A DNA stretch of 64,000 nt, taken from NCBI GenBank assembly GCA_027704905.1, contig CM051021.1, forward strand, positions 300,601-364,600, read 5' to 3'. Of this stretch, positions 12,881 to 26,100 are shown in pieces; position 1 is the first letter of the stretch, and the number at the start of each line of letters is the position of its first letter. The stretch is from Muraenolepis orangiensis (Eukaryota > Chordata > Actinopteri > Gadiformes > Muraenolepididae). The notes under the pieces are model-generated. The model searched no databases and was not told the DNA's origin. It saw only the letters and a list, made by a program, of their open reading frames with translations. Made by a program: the position numbers and the translations under genes.

Positions 12881-12963
12881 TATTTGCAAATAATGTATTA
12901 TTGTATTATTTGTTTCAAAGCTGTGCTGTTAAGATCTACCTCTGTTACCTTGTGGCACTGCAG

Positions 12964-15900
12964 GTGTAAGCACATCTGAAATTAAATTAGGAGATGACCT
13001 GCGTATCACCTTTGCTGTTGATGGGAAGCCAATTTCGGATACAGTAACTTATATGGTGAGTTAAGTGGTGAACGTTTATGTGTGTGCTGCAGTGTGTGCT
13101 CTCATGCAGTTGAAGTTGTTGTCTCTTTGTTGGTTTATGTAATAAAGTTGGTTAAATGAAGACCCTCTAATGTATGAGACTGTTTATATGATCAGATCCA
13201 GAGCAAAGGCCAGCTGGTACAACAGGGCTATAACAACATAGTAGGTCTGACGTCAGTAGTCTTGATGTTACGAATCAAGAAAGAGATGCTGCCATCATTC
13301 CGCATCATTGCTTACTATGAAGTAAGTGAAGAAGTGGTAGCGGACTCTGTCTGGGTGGATGTCACAGACACCTGTATGGGCTCGGTGAGGAGAAGCTGAG
13401 TTTGAATTCATACAAAAATAAGTATCTTCTGAAAGAAAGAAAATTAAAATAATAACTCTTTCCCGTTTTTGTAGTTGGAGGTGAAAGAAGAAAACTATCC
13501 ATCCTTCACGCCTCATCAGAGATTCACCTACAGGATCACAGGCGACCCAGGAGCCACAGTAGGCCTGGTAGCTGTGGACAAAGGAGTCTACGCCCTCAAC
13601 AACAAACACCACCTCACTCAGAAAAAGGCAGATTCTCCATCTTTTCTTTAATTTCTTTGTACTTAACCTACTTTTGTGGTCGATTGTTTAATTTAAAATA
13701 ACGCAAAACATACTTTAAACAGTTCATGTATGTTCAGATGTTTAGGTTTTTATTTAGACTTGGCATATGCGATCTGGACAATCTATTGCAAGACCACTGT
13801 TTTGGAGCTCGAACCCCATATAGAGTGGTATACAGTTATTGAAGGTAAAGTAACAGACTAACCTTTTTTCCACCTCACTCAGGTGTGGGATATAGTGGAG
13901 AAGTCTGATACAGGATGCACACCCGGCGGAGGGAAGGACAGCATGAATGTGTTCCATGATGCAGGACTGTTATTTAAGAGCGAAAATACAGAGACCGATG
14001 ACAGAGAAGGTCACCGCACATTCCATTCATTTTCTGTCACTTTCCTTCCAACCTTGTCCTTGGTGCCTTCCTGTATTGCACTATGGTTTGTAGTCATTTG
14101 GGGTGGCAGTAGCTCAGTATCTTAGGGCTTGGCTTGGGAACCGGAAGGTTGCCGGTTCAAGTCTCGAAACACCTGGACACTGCCGAGACTGCTTGTCGTT
14201 TGCAGAAGCAGCAACATGGCTTGTTTTCAAAATAATTCTTCTGATCTATTATCCTCCTTTTATGGGGTCATACAAATCCAAGAACTTCTGCAGAGACATG
14301 TAAGAGGAGGAGGGGGGTTAGCCCTACGTAATCTGATTCAGTATTTTTGTTTTGAAAACAAAACAAAACATTATATGTATTGGGTCTAAACCCCTGGTGT
14401 TTAGACCACTTCCAGCCCTATTACCACTGAGTTGCCTCTGTATCTGAAACAATGCCCATTTGACATTGTTCTGTTCCAGGATTAAAATGTCCAGTTTCAC
14501 AACGGAGGAAGCGGAAATCCATCATACTTGATGTCAGAACTTCCCTCTGTGAGTGAAATGCAGCCACCAGAGAAGTTGCTTTGTATGGAGGGTACGCAGC
14601 ATAGTTGTCTCTCATTGTTAACCGTACTGTACAGTAGCTATATTCAGATGTTTAATAACACTATCCTACCACTGTATACTTAACTATTATTCACAACACG
14701 TCTACTTACTCTTCACCCCTTCACGCCTTCACCCCCGGCTCTGTGCCCCCTCAGTGAGTGAATACACAGAGCCCTTGCGGCGCCAATGTTGTTTGGATGG
14801 AATGATGGAGACCCCACTATCGTACAGCTGTGAGCGGCGCAAAGAGTACGTCTTAGATGGGAATGATTGTGCTGATGCCTTCTTCAAGTGCTCTGAAACG
14901 CTAGCCAAATTACAAGCTGAAAGTAAAACTGAAGCCCTCTACCTGGCTCGCAGTAAGTATCAGGGATGAGGACTTGGATGGACTTGGATTGCATTGGGTA
15001 GTCCTTGATAATATGGGCAATATCATTTGGCATGACTATATAACATTTTTCATCTGACACTTTAGGCGAGGAAGAGAATGTTGACTTTGTTGACATTGGA
15101 GAAATTTCTCCTCGTACTATGTTTCCGGAGAGCTGGCTATGGGTTCAACTCACACTCCCTCTTTGCCCTGACAACACAATTAACTGGTGAGGCAACTGAA
15201 ACATTTAAACATTTAGGAAGAAATACGTTATGCTATTTAGCTATTTTTTATTTACATCACGTCTCTCCCATATTTCAGTAAAACAACATCTTTGGAGAGA
15301 TTATATGAGCTGCCAGATTCGATCACCACCTGGCATGTAACTGGAATCAGCCTGTCCCCGACTCTTGGTGATCATTCCTCTCTTTAGCCTGTGCATGTGC
15401 CACGTGTCCAACACACCTTTGAATTTAGTGAACTTTTGAGCTTTTGTTCTTTTTTCCTCTGGTTTCATTATGGTCACATGACACTTTATTGCCTCTTCTC
15501 CTTTGCTCTTGAAGGTCTCTGTATAGATGACACATTGAAGATGATTGTGCATAAGGATTTCTTCATTGATCTTAGACTACCCTATTCAGCTGTCCGTGGA
15601 GAACAATTAGAAATAAAGGCAATCCTTCACAACTATCGTTTGGATGACCTCACAGTACGTACTATTTGCTATATATATCTTGAATCTTGAATCTTGAATA
15701 TACTGTCCCGTACATATATAGAGGTTCTTGAAGGGAGGGAGAATGTGCTGTCCTGACCTACATTTCTCCACTATTGAGAGGTGTTTCATTATGATGTGTG
15801 TCTGCATACAATTGATAGGCAGATATTCTCAGAGCATTTCACTCACTAGTAGCTTACGAATTAAAGTCAAATGATGGCTCTTAAATATTACATTCAGCTA

Positions 15901-16470
15901 CAGCATCAAGTCAAATACATTTAAAAAAAACATTGTAAAATAATATATAGAATAATAATAAAAATAATAATTTGCTCATCTCCATCTCCAATGTTTGTCT
16001 TTCAACACCCTGGTCTTTGCTGTCATTCAAAAGGTCAGGGTACATCTCAGTGAGAATGCGGAGGTGTGCAGTTCAGCATCAAATAAAGGAGTGTACACCC
16101 AGACAGTCACAGTGGGTAGAGAGAGCACATTCTCTGTGATATTTGTCATAATCCCTATGAAGGATGGGGAATTCCCCATCACAGTCAAGGCTTCCACAGA
16201 ATATTCATACCATGGTGTACAACGGATGCTCAAAGTCGTGGTATGTGAACTTAATTTGCAATAGCTCATAGTATGCAAACCTTACGTACTGATTATAAGT
16301 TTGTTGTCTATTCACATACGTCATGTAGCTATATGAGTATTTTATTGAGTGCTGGTGTAATGTTATGGACCAATGTGGAATGTTTATTCATTTCTGACAG
16401 CCTATGGGAATACAGGAAAAAAGCAGAATTTTTAAAGTCCTGACTCCTGCATATTTCAGTGAGCATTACA

Positions 16471-16524
<54 letters not shown>

Positions 16525-17057
16525 TTAACTCCGAAATATTACAAGTAATCATTGTGATGATCTATTTAGAATTATTTTAACTATTTTTGTCTATAATAGT
16601 TTTATTTTAGTTAGTTGTTGTTTTGTTTTTTAGCTTAGGTTTTAGTATTCTTGTGTGTGCATTTATTCCCCCTGTGTCAACTGTTGCACCTTAATTTCCC
16701 TCGGGATTAATAAAGTTTTCTGAATCTGAATCTGAATTCTGAATCTGAATCTGATCTGTTTCCAAATCTGTATTGCCCTTCCAGAGGGTAAACAGGTGGA
16801 GACCATGACAAATCAAATTGATTTGCAATATGTGGTTCCAAACACACCTATGAGTACGGAAATATATGTTACAGGTAAGATGCAATTAAATGTTCCATTT
16901 AGGTCTCCAAATGGAGGTCTGCATAAGGTGCATTACTGGAAGAGTGTGTAGTATAAGTGACATCCTTTCGGATGAGTAGGATGTTGTAACTGTTGTCTAC
17001 CTCCTCTGTAACCTCAGCGCCCGTTGGTGTGAATGCTATCCTAAACATCTGTAATTG

Positions 17058-17103
<46 letters not shown>

Positions 17104-20100
17104 TGTGCTGTATATGTGTAGGAGTAGGAGTACAGTCACTTGTGGAGAAGGTCATTGATGGATCATATATGACCAATCTAATTCGAGTGCCCACGGGCAA
17201 CGGAGAGCAAAACTTGGCCAGAATGACTCTACCTATTACTGCTGTAAAATATTTGGATATCACCAATCAGTGGGATAAAGTGGGAACGTCAAAACGTGAA
17301 ACTGCCCTTCAACATATCAAATCAGGTACAGCTATTTAGTAGGTATTTATGTTGTCAATCGTGCTCTGTTTATTTTAACTGTAGTTGAAATGCATTTACT
17401 CACACTGACAGTGCTTGTGCAGTTTAGGGGCTGATCACACTGTACAGGGGCCGATCACAACGTAGAGGGGCCCATCTCACTGTACATGTTCCGATCACAC
17501 CATAGAGGGGCCCATTACACCACAGAGGGGTCTATCACACCATAGAGGGGCCCATCACAGCATAGAGGGGCCCATCACACCGTTCAGGTCCCGATCACAC
17601 CGTAGAGGGGCCCATCACACCATAGAGGGGCCCATCACACCGTACAGGTCCCGATCACACCATAGAGGGGCCTATCACACCATAGAGGGGCCCATCACAC
17701 CATAGAGGGGCCCATCACACCGTAGAGGGGCCCATCACACCATAGAGGGGCCCATCACACCGTACAGGTCCCGATCACACCGTAGAGGGGACCATCACAC
17801 CGTAGAGGGGACCATCACACCGTACAGGTCCCGATCACACCGTAGAGGGGCCTATCACACCATACAGGGGCCTATTACACCATAGTCAACACTGCATTGT
17901 ACACCATTTAGGAAATAAGTATATTGGGAATTCTGAGAGTAATTACTGAATGTGGTGGAAATCCATCAGCCAACACGTGTTGGATGTGCTAAGGTGCATT
18001 CGCATTCGACATTCTCTTGCGTTGGCCTCTATGGTGTGAGGGGCCCCTCTACGGTGTAATGTGCCCTTCTATGGTGTGAGGGGCCCCTCTACTGTGTGGT
18101 GGGACCCTCTATGGTGTGAGGGGACCCTCAACGGTGTGAGGGACTCTCTATGGTGTGAGGGGCCCCTCTACAGTGTGAGGGGCCCATCAAACCATAGAGA
18201 GCCCATTACACCATACAGGTTCCAATCACACCATAGAGGGGCCCATCACACTGTAGAGAGGCCCATCACACCATAGAGGGGCCTATCACAGCATAGAGGG
18301 AATCATCACACCATAGAGGGGCCCATCACACCATAGAGGGGCCCATCACGCCATAAAGGAGCCCATCACACCATAGAGGGGCCTATCGCACCATAGAAGG
18401 CCCCATCACACCTTAGAGGGGCCCACCACACCGTAGAGGGGCCCCTCACACCATAGAGAGCCCACCACACCGTAGAGGGGCCCACCACACTGTAGAGGGG
18501 CCCCTCACACTGTAGAGGAGCCCCTCCCTCACACCATAGAGGGGCCCACCACACCATAGTGGGACCCCTCACACCGTAGACGGGCCCATCATACCATAGA
18601 GAGGCCCCTCACACCATAGAGGGGCCCACTACACCGTAGAGGGGCCCCTCACACTGTAGAGGGGCCCCTCACACCATAGAGAGTCCCTCACACCGTTGAG
18701 GGTCCCCTCACACCATAGAGGGTCCCACCACACAGTAGAGGGGCCCCTCACACCATAGAAGGGCACATTACACCGTAGAGGGGCCCCTCACACCATAGAG
18801 GGGCCCCTCACACCGTATAGGGGCCCATCACACCATAGAGGCCAACGCAAGAGAATGTCCACACCGACGAGAAGCAGATTTTGGCAGTGAAGCGATAATA
18901 GTTAATTCAGAAATGAAAGCATTCATTTAGTTTGTTGAGTACATTTCCACATTGAAATGGCCAATTGTGCATGCAGCTCCGCTCCACAAGCACTCCGAAC
19001 AGCACTGTGTGATCCACAAGCCCCAAGCACTGTGTGATAGACCCCTTAGTGCTCATTGAAAATTAAAAATGTGTGTCACTCCTCAGGGTACCAGAATCAG
19101 CTTATGTATCGTAAGCCTGATGGATCATTTTCCGTGTTTCCCCACAGTAAAAGCTCCTCATGGTAAGGCATGGACACAATGGGATCCATAATGTCAACAC
19201 ATAATTTAATACTAATTAACCCAGTTCTGATGTTGAATGCTGATTCAACTTCACTCTGTTTACCACTCTTCTCCTACCAAAGGCTGACGTCTTACACTGC
19301 AAAGGTTTTCGCCATGGCCAATACTTTGATCAGAATTGACGAAAGCATTATCTGTGTTGCCATCAAATGGGTGATTCTAAACTCACAGATGGCTCATGGC
19401 AAGTTCGTGGAGAGTGGAAATGTACTTGATAAAAGAATAATGGTGTGTACACAAGTTAATACACTTCCCTCTATATATATATATATATATGACTATATTG
19501 ATGTATAGTTGGTAATAAGGTCATTCATGAACATCTTGTACATGTAGGGGGGGATGGATGGCTCGGACTCTGATGGCACGTTGACAGCGTTTTGGCTGAT
19601 CTCCATGCAGGAGACAGAACCTCTCTGTAGCCACAGTGTTAATGTGAGAACACACATCATAACACACTTGTTCACTTTTTTTCCATTTTTTTTATGTCAA
19701 AGAATATTTTACATTTTCAAAGCATTTTTTAAATGATAAGGCTACATTTTTCCAACTGAAATAGTGAGTTTAGGTCTAGGTTTTTGTTCAGATATTATGT
19801 AATTGATGATAAAAAAAACATTGGTAAACCTTGCTAATAAAATGATTGAATCTATCACAAACTAACCTCCACTATTCACCAAGGTGTAGAATGATGGATA
19901 AATAAAAAATACTAATTTATTAATAAAAAAATTGAATGTGCAGCTTACAATCATTGTCAGTGAAACAAAAAAGGGTGTTATTTGCTGATCATCATATATT
20001 GATTTACATTACCTGACCCGTGTGTCCAGAGCATGCCAGGAAGCATGGCCAAGGCTGTGAGTTACCTTGAAGGCCGCCTACCAAGTCTCACCGACTCATA

Positions 20101-23100
20101 TGCCGTCGCCATAACATCCTACGCACTGGCAGTGGCCAACAAAAACAAGTTCAGAAGGGACATCCTCTTCAAATTTGCATCCTCAGGTTTTTACTAACTC
20201 TTGTCCAAAACCTTATACAAATATATTGGTGGCCATCAGTTATATGAACTTACCTGTATATACATATACCTATTATTATGCTCATATCACATTTATACCT
20301 AGACACTCTTTCAACCTGTACATTTAAACTGTAAATTATACTATATTACCATGCACTTTACTGCAACATTTGCACTTTGCGCTAAATTATTTTCGCTGTA
20401 CTGTACTGTGCTGTGCAATGACAATACATTTGAATCTAATCTAATCTAATCTAATATGTATTATGGTCTTGTCTACACTGTGTTCCTTGTGCTACTCTGT
20501 TCCTTAGGCTTGAACCATTGGCCAATGGCCAATCCCCACTTCACACTGGAGGCCACAGCCTATGCTCTATTAGCTCTTGTCAAGGTCAAGGTGAGCATCA
20601 TGTTCAAATTGGCGCACTTGTTCCCTAATTTCCTATTCCCTATAGTCAACACTGCATTGTACACCATTTAATAAGTATATTGGGAATTCTGAGAGTAATT
20701 ACTGAATGTGGTGGAAATCCATCAGCCAACACGTGTTGGATGTGCTAAGGTGCATTCGCTAGAGATGTGTTTAGACACTCCATTGTTTTCCTAAGGGGAA
20801 AGCGTTGGGGAGGAGAGGAGGGCAATGCGCCCAACCTCGCTATTCATTGCTGTAGAGAGGACCCGCTTTAAAGTAGAAAAATAAACTTAGACCCGCATGC
20901 CGCATGGCGATACACACCAGCCAATACATTTGCAGTTGAGTCTAAAAAGACAATGTGCACTGTCTTGTGACAGCACCTTCACGACCAGGCTCAACAATCA
21001 CAACAAGGGGGGGTTATTGAAGAGGATCACAATTAAGGTGGGAAGCAGAAGCTCAGTCTGTAAGGACTTGGCTTGGAAACCAGAAGGTCCCCGGAACACC
21101 TGGGCACTGCCAAGGTGCCACTGAGCAAGGCACCAGACCCCTACACTGCTCCCCAGGGTCTGTATATACAATAACTGCCCACTGCTCCTTATACTAGAAT
21201 AGGTTAAATGTAGAGAAACAAATGTCACTGTGTGTGTACCAGTGGCTGGTGGTTGTATAAGTAGGGGAGGAAGAAAGATCTATTTTGACAGTGTATTAGT
21301 GGGTCATTTTAGCAGACAAGCCAAACAAAATGAAAACCGTTTGTGATCTGAGGGAAAGAAGCATTGTTTTGATGAAAAATAGCTATTTAGCAATTACTCC
21401 ATTAATGATGAAAATCTGAATAGAAGTTCTATGGACAGTGGCTAGTTCTGCCAAACAAACCTAACGGAATTGTAGTTTTTGTGTAAAGTATATTTACCTG
21501 TATTTAATTCAAATAAGACATATATCATATACAAAAACGAGTGATGCACGTAAATAACATAAATTGTCTAATCACGAGGATCATCCTCCCTCACTGCCGT
21601 ACACATATATATGTTAAAAACCAGGACTCCCCGGCCGGCTGTTGGTACTTTGACACAGGGGCATGATTGTTGTGCCTCCAAATTGTTAAAAAAAAGTAAT
21701 ATTATCAGTTCTTATATATCATTATATATTATCAATATTTTCACAGATGAATCTGTTAAATGTATGTATATTTATTTTTCTCTTGCTAATTTATTTTACT
21801 CTGAAATTTTAGGGAGGATGGTCCTCCCTTTCCTCAAAAGACGAGTCTCCACTGGTGTACATATGTATCTGACCAATAAAGAGGATTCAATCAGATTTAG
21901 ATTTAGATTTTGGGTGTAGTTCTGAAGTCATCTGTTCCAAACAGACCACGAGTCAAGACAGGCTCTCGCAGGATACCCCAATAAGTGTACATCGTTTACA
22001 GTGCTGTATGTTATGTTATGGATGTTAAAGGGTAACTTTAGGAGTTTTAGCCTGAGTTTCATTCTGGGCCTAAGTGAATAATGTGGAGAATATTTTTTGA
22101 AACTAATATTTATAAACTAATATTTTAGACTAAGTTACACTTTCTGTAGTCAAACACAACAAACTCCTCTCCAACTGTCACTCATGTTTCCACCGTTCTC
22201 TTCCTTCAACAACTCCCCTGCGAGATTCTGAATATATATCGTTTTTAATATATTTTTTTGTTATCTGATTGAAGGACTTTGAGTCAGCCTCCCCAATTGT
22301 CCAGTGGCTGACCAGTAACCGGAGTCCCTCCGGAAGCTTTGCTTCCACTCAGGTCAAATGCATTCATTTAAATCTTCACTCTATGCTCACTCTTCTCATG
22401 CTTTTTTATTTCCTGTAATGCTCTGCTATAAACTGTCTGTTTTCCTTCACTGTGGGTCTTTTCTTTTTTTTTTGGAATTTACTGACTGGGATATCATTTT
22501 TTATTCTGTTATTTTATCTGTTCTGTGAGGCCAGAAGACAAGTTTCCACTTTTTCAGACAGAAAAAGATATATACTTTTGTTTCCCTTGCTTTCACATCT
22601 CACATACATGTGAGGGTAATAATAAAAAGTAATAATTTATTTAAATGATTTATGTCCAGTCAACAACCATGGTGTATCAGGCACTTGCAGAATACTGGAT
22701 GAATGCTCAGGATAACTATGATGCAAATTCAATGGATATAGACATTAAAATAGCAGGCCACGCTGAGACCACATCCTTCAGAGTCAACAGGGAAAATGCA
22801 ATGGAGACTAGATATACTATCTACCATGTAAGTATAACAGATTTTCCCCTGAGCCATTATATGTGATATTGATCAATACTATAATAAGTGGTGGAAACAT
22901 TATAAATTGTATTAAAGTTTTTATTCATGTCTATGTCTGAATGTCAAAACGAAGAACATAAACCAGCAAGTGAACGTGACTGCCCAAGGAACAGGCCAAG
23001 CAACTGTATCAGTAAGGATTCTTTAGATTTAATCTTTATATGGTCCTCCCTCCGCTATCTGTTTCACACTTATTTTCCTGCATTATTATTTTTACGGGTG

Positions 23101-26100
23101 TGAATCACTAAGAATAAGAAACAGTGAGAAAATCAGTTTCTTACACAAAATATATAACCACAAAGATCCATTGACATGCTGTAGCCCAAGGCTATACTGT
23201 GTACATTAAAAGTCTACAGACAACAATTCATGTCTCATTGTATTGCGTTGTGTTTGGATAGTAACTTCATATCATTACAGACAATTCCTGTGAACCAGCC
23301 ACATACTGTACTGTCTTTATATAGCGCTCCTACCCAAAGCGCTTTACAATAATTGCCTCACATTCACCCATTCATCCACCGACCGGCAGTGTCAGTCATG
23401 CAAGAAGACAGCCAGCTGGTCAGGAGCAGTTAGGGTTAGGGTGTGTTGCTCAGGGGACACCTCCACTCTCAGGTTGCCAGACAATGCTCCAACTCCTGAA
23501 ATGAATATATATTTTTTTAAATACACAAGTAATAATATATGTTTTTGTGTGTTCAGATAGTGTCACTGTATTATAAACGACCTTCAAGCATCAACGCGTT
23601 GAACAACTGTGAAAGATTTAACATCACGGTGGTCCTTGAACCAGGTAAACTGGCCAATGTCTCACTGTCAGTATATTGATCTGCTTATATTTAGTTTTTT
23701 TAATATAAATTATATGAAACTTGTCCTGTCCTTTTGATTTGGTATTATTAGGGTTTTAATGGCATTTTAATATTTTCTGAACTGTTTATATTTATCCATC
23801 CATCCATCTTCTCCCGCTTATCCGAAATCGGGTCGCGGAGGCAGCAGCTCCAGCAGGGGACTCCAAACTTCCCTCTCCCTGGCAACATCGACTAGCTCTG
23901 ACTGGGGGATCCCGAGGCGTTCCCAGGCCAGTGTGGAGATGTAATCACCCCACCTGTACCTCGGTCTGCCCCGTGGTCTCCTCCCAGTTGGATGTGCCTG
24001 GAAAACCTCCCTCGGGAGGCGACCAGGAAGCATCCTTACTAGATGCCCGAACCACCTCAACTGGCTCCTTTCTACGCGAAGGAGCAGCGGCTCTACCCCG
24101 AGCCTCTCACGAGAGACTGAGCTTCTCACCCTATCCCTCAGGGAGATACCAGCCACCCTCCTGAGGAAACTCATTTTGGCCGCTTGTATTCGCGATCTCG
24201 TCCTTTCGGTCATTACCCAGCAACATGTTGCATCTGTGTATTTAACATTGACATAAATATAAACACGTGTGTCAGTACACAAATTGTATTATTTAATTGA
24301 ATTCTACCATTTTAATGTTCTATTCATCCTCTGCTTGTCTTCTAGTAACACAAGCTGAGGGTGCAAATGTATACCTGCTTAAAATAGAGATCCTGTAAGT
24401 AGACATATTCATTCTATTTGGAAGGTAATACTGGTAGATATGTATATCATTTATATGACATTAACTTATCTTATGGAATCAGATCACATGATTGAAACCA
24501 TATATATGTTTTTGAATGTTTCTTCCTTAACTCTTATTCCAGGTATAAGAATAAGGATACAGATGCAGGCATGACAATCGTGGATATAAGTCATCTTACT
24601 GGTTACATGCCTGATTTAGAGGATCTCAACAGAGTAAGTCATTTGTGTACTTGTTAAACAATAACAAGACCTGTGAATATGTTGCATTAATGATTGTTGT
24701 GTCTGTGTGCATCTAGTTGTCCAGCGGACGAGACAAAACCATTCAAATGTATCTAATTGACACATCTCCGTCAGAAAAAGTCTCCCTCATCATTTACCTG
24801 GACAAAGTAAGCCTCTTTAAGTTTCTCCATTCTGCATATGACCATATTATGTGCCTATCGACACAACTACCTATATTTACAACCTGTCTGTCTGATCTGT
24901 TCAGGTGTCTCACACAGTAAAGGATGAAATTGCTTTCAAGATCAAACAGACAATGCCAGTTGGGGTTTTACAACCAGCAGTCATATCTATTTATGAGTAC
25001 GATGAACGTGAGTACCAAAAATCCTACAAAACCACCCACTGCTTTGTCATATAGTTAGTTATGTGGCATAACTGTGCACACACATAACGTTTGTGTATTA
25101 GCACATGTTTGCATGTTTTCATCTATGCACTTTTTTCTACACACATGCATTCCTTGCATATATGCACATTTTTCTTTATTTTTATTGTCTTAATGTACAT
25201 TTTTGTTTCTATATGTGTAAAAATGTTGATGTTATTAACTGCTAAAAAGCAAACAAATCTTTCCCATTCTCTGTCATTGCAGAGAAACCTTGTGTGACAT
25301 TTTATCATCCATCGAGAGAAAAAGGACTATTACTTAGACTGTGCCAACCTGGAAATGATGAAATATGCAAATGTGCCGAAGGTAAACAAAGTCATGTTGA
25401 AAACTATTAGAGAAGAATTCCCCGGATGGATTGACTATTGGATGGGCGCTTGTTTTTCTACTTTCTAGTGTCTAATCTAGTAATTGGAGTAAATAGCAGT
25501 AGAAAAATGACATCGTTTATTGAGCAATCAATAAACCAACTAGCTATATTGAGATATCAAACGCACCCAGTCCCACACGTTGTTCCATATCATTTCAATT
25601 AACAGATGGATATGTTTGTACCAACTTTGTATTTGTAGAGGGATGCAGTATGCAGACGAAGGGTCCAATCCAAAACAGCATACGTCAGGATAAAGCCTGT
25701 GATGCTGAGGCTAACATAGATTATGGTGAGAACGTGTGTTTGCTACTATATGTTAGTGAGAGAGAGAAATACCAAGGGTCAAGCAGGATAACAGTGTGTA
25801 ACCCCTCTGTCCTCAGTATATCAAGTTACAATGGAAAGCTACCAAGACTATAAGTCCACTGATATTTATAAGATGCGGATAAATAAGGTGATCAAGGAAG
25901 GTAAGTGTGTTTGCTTTATACTTTGCCCTTGAGATTAACAATTGTTACATGTACTCAATATGATAATAATAACAACAATTCTAACAAATGTTGCTTCTGT
26001 TTTGCCTCTTTATATACAGGACCAGCTGATATTCAACCAAATAATCAATTACGCCAATTTATCGGCTATTCTCACTGCAGAGAGATTTTAAATCTGAAAG

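Noticed and set aside
14101..14190. Possible tRNA gene
   Set aside because: A- and B-box-like motifs are present, but no cloverleaf fits and related sequences occur at 21035 and 27424. They are SINE heads.
16781..16874. Frameshift at the exon after 16240
   Set aside because: Using the first AG gives a stop, but the second AG of the tandem CCAGAG restores the frame, so no mutation needs to be assumed.
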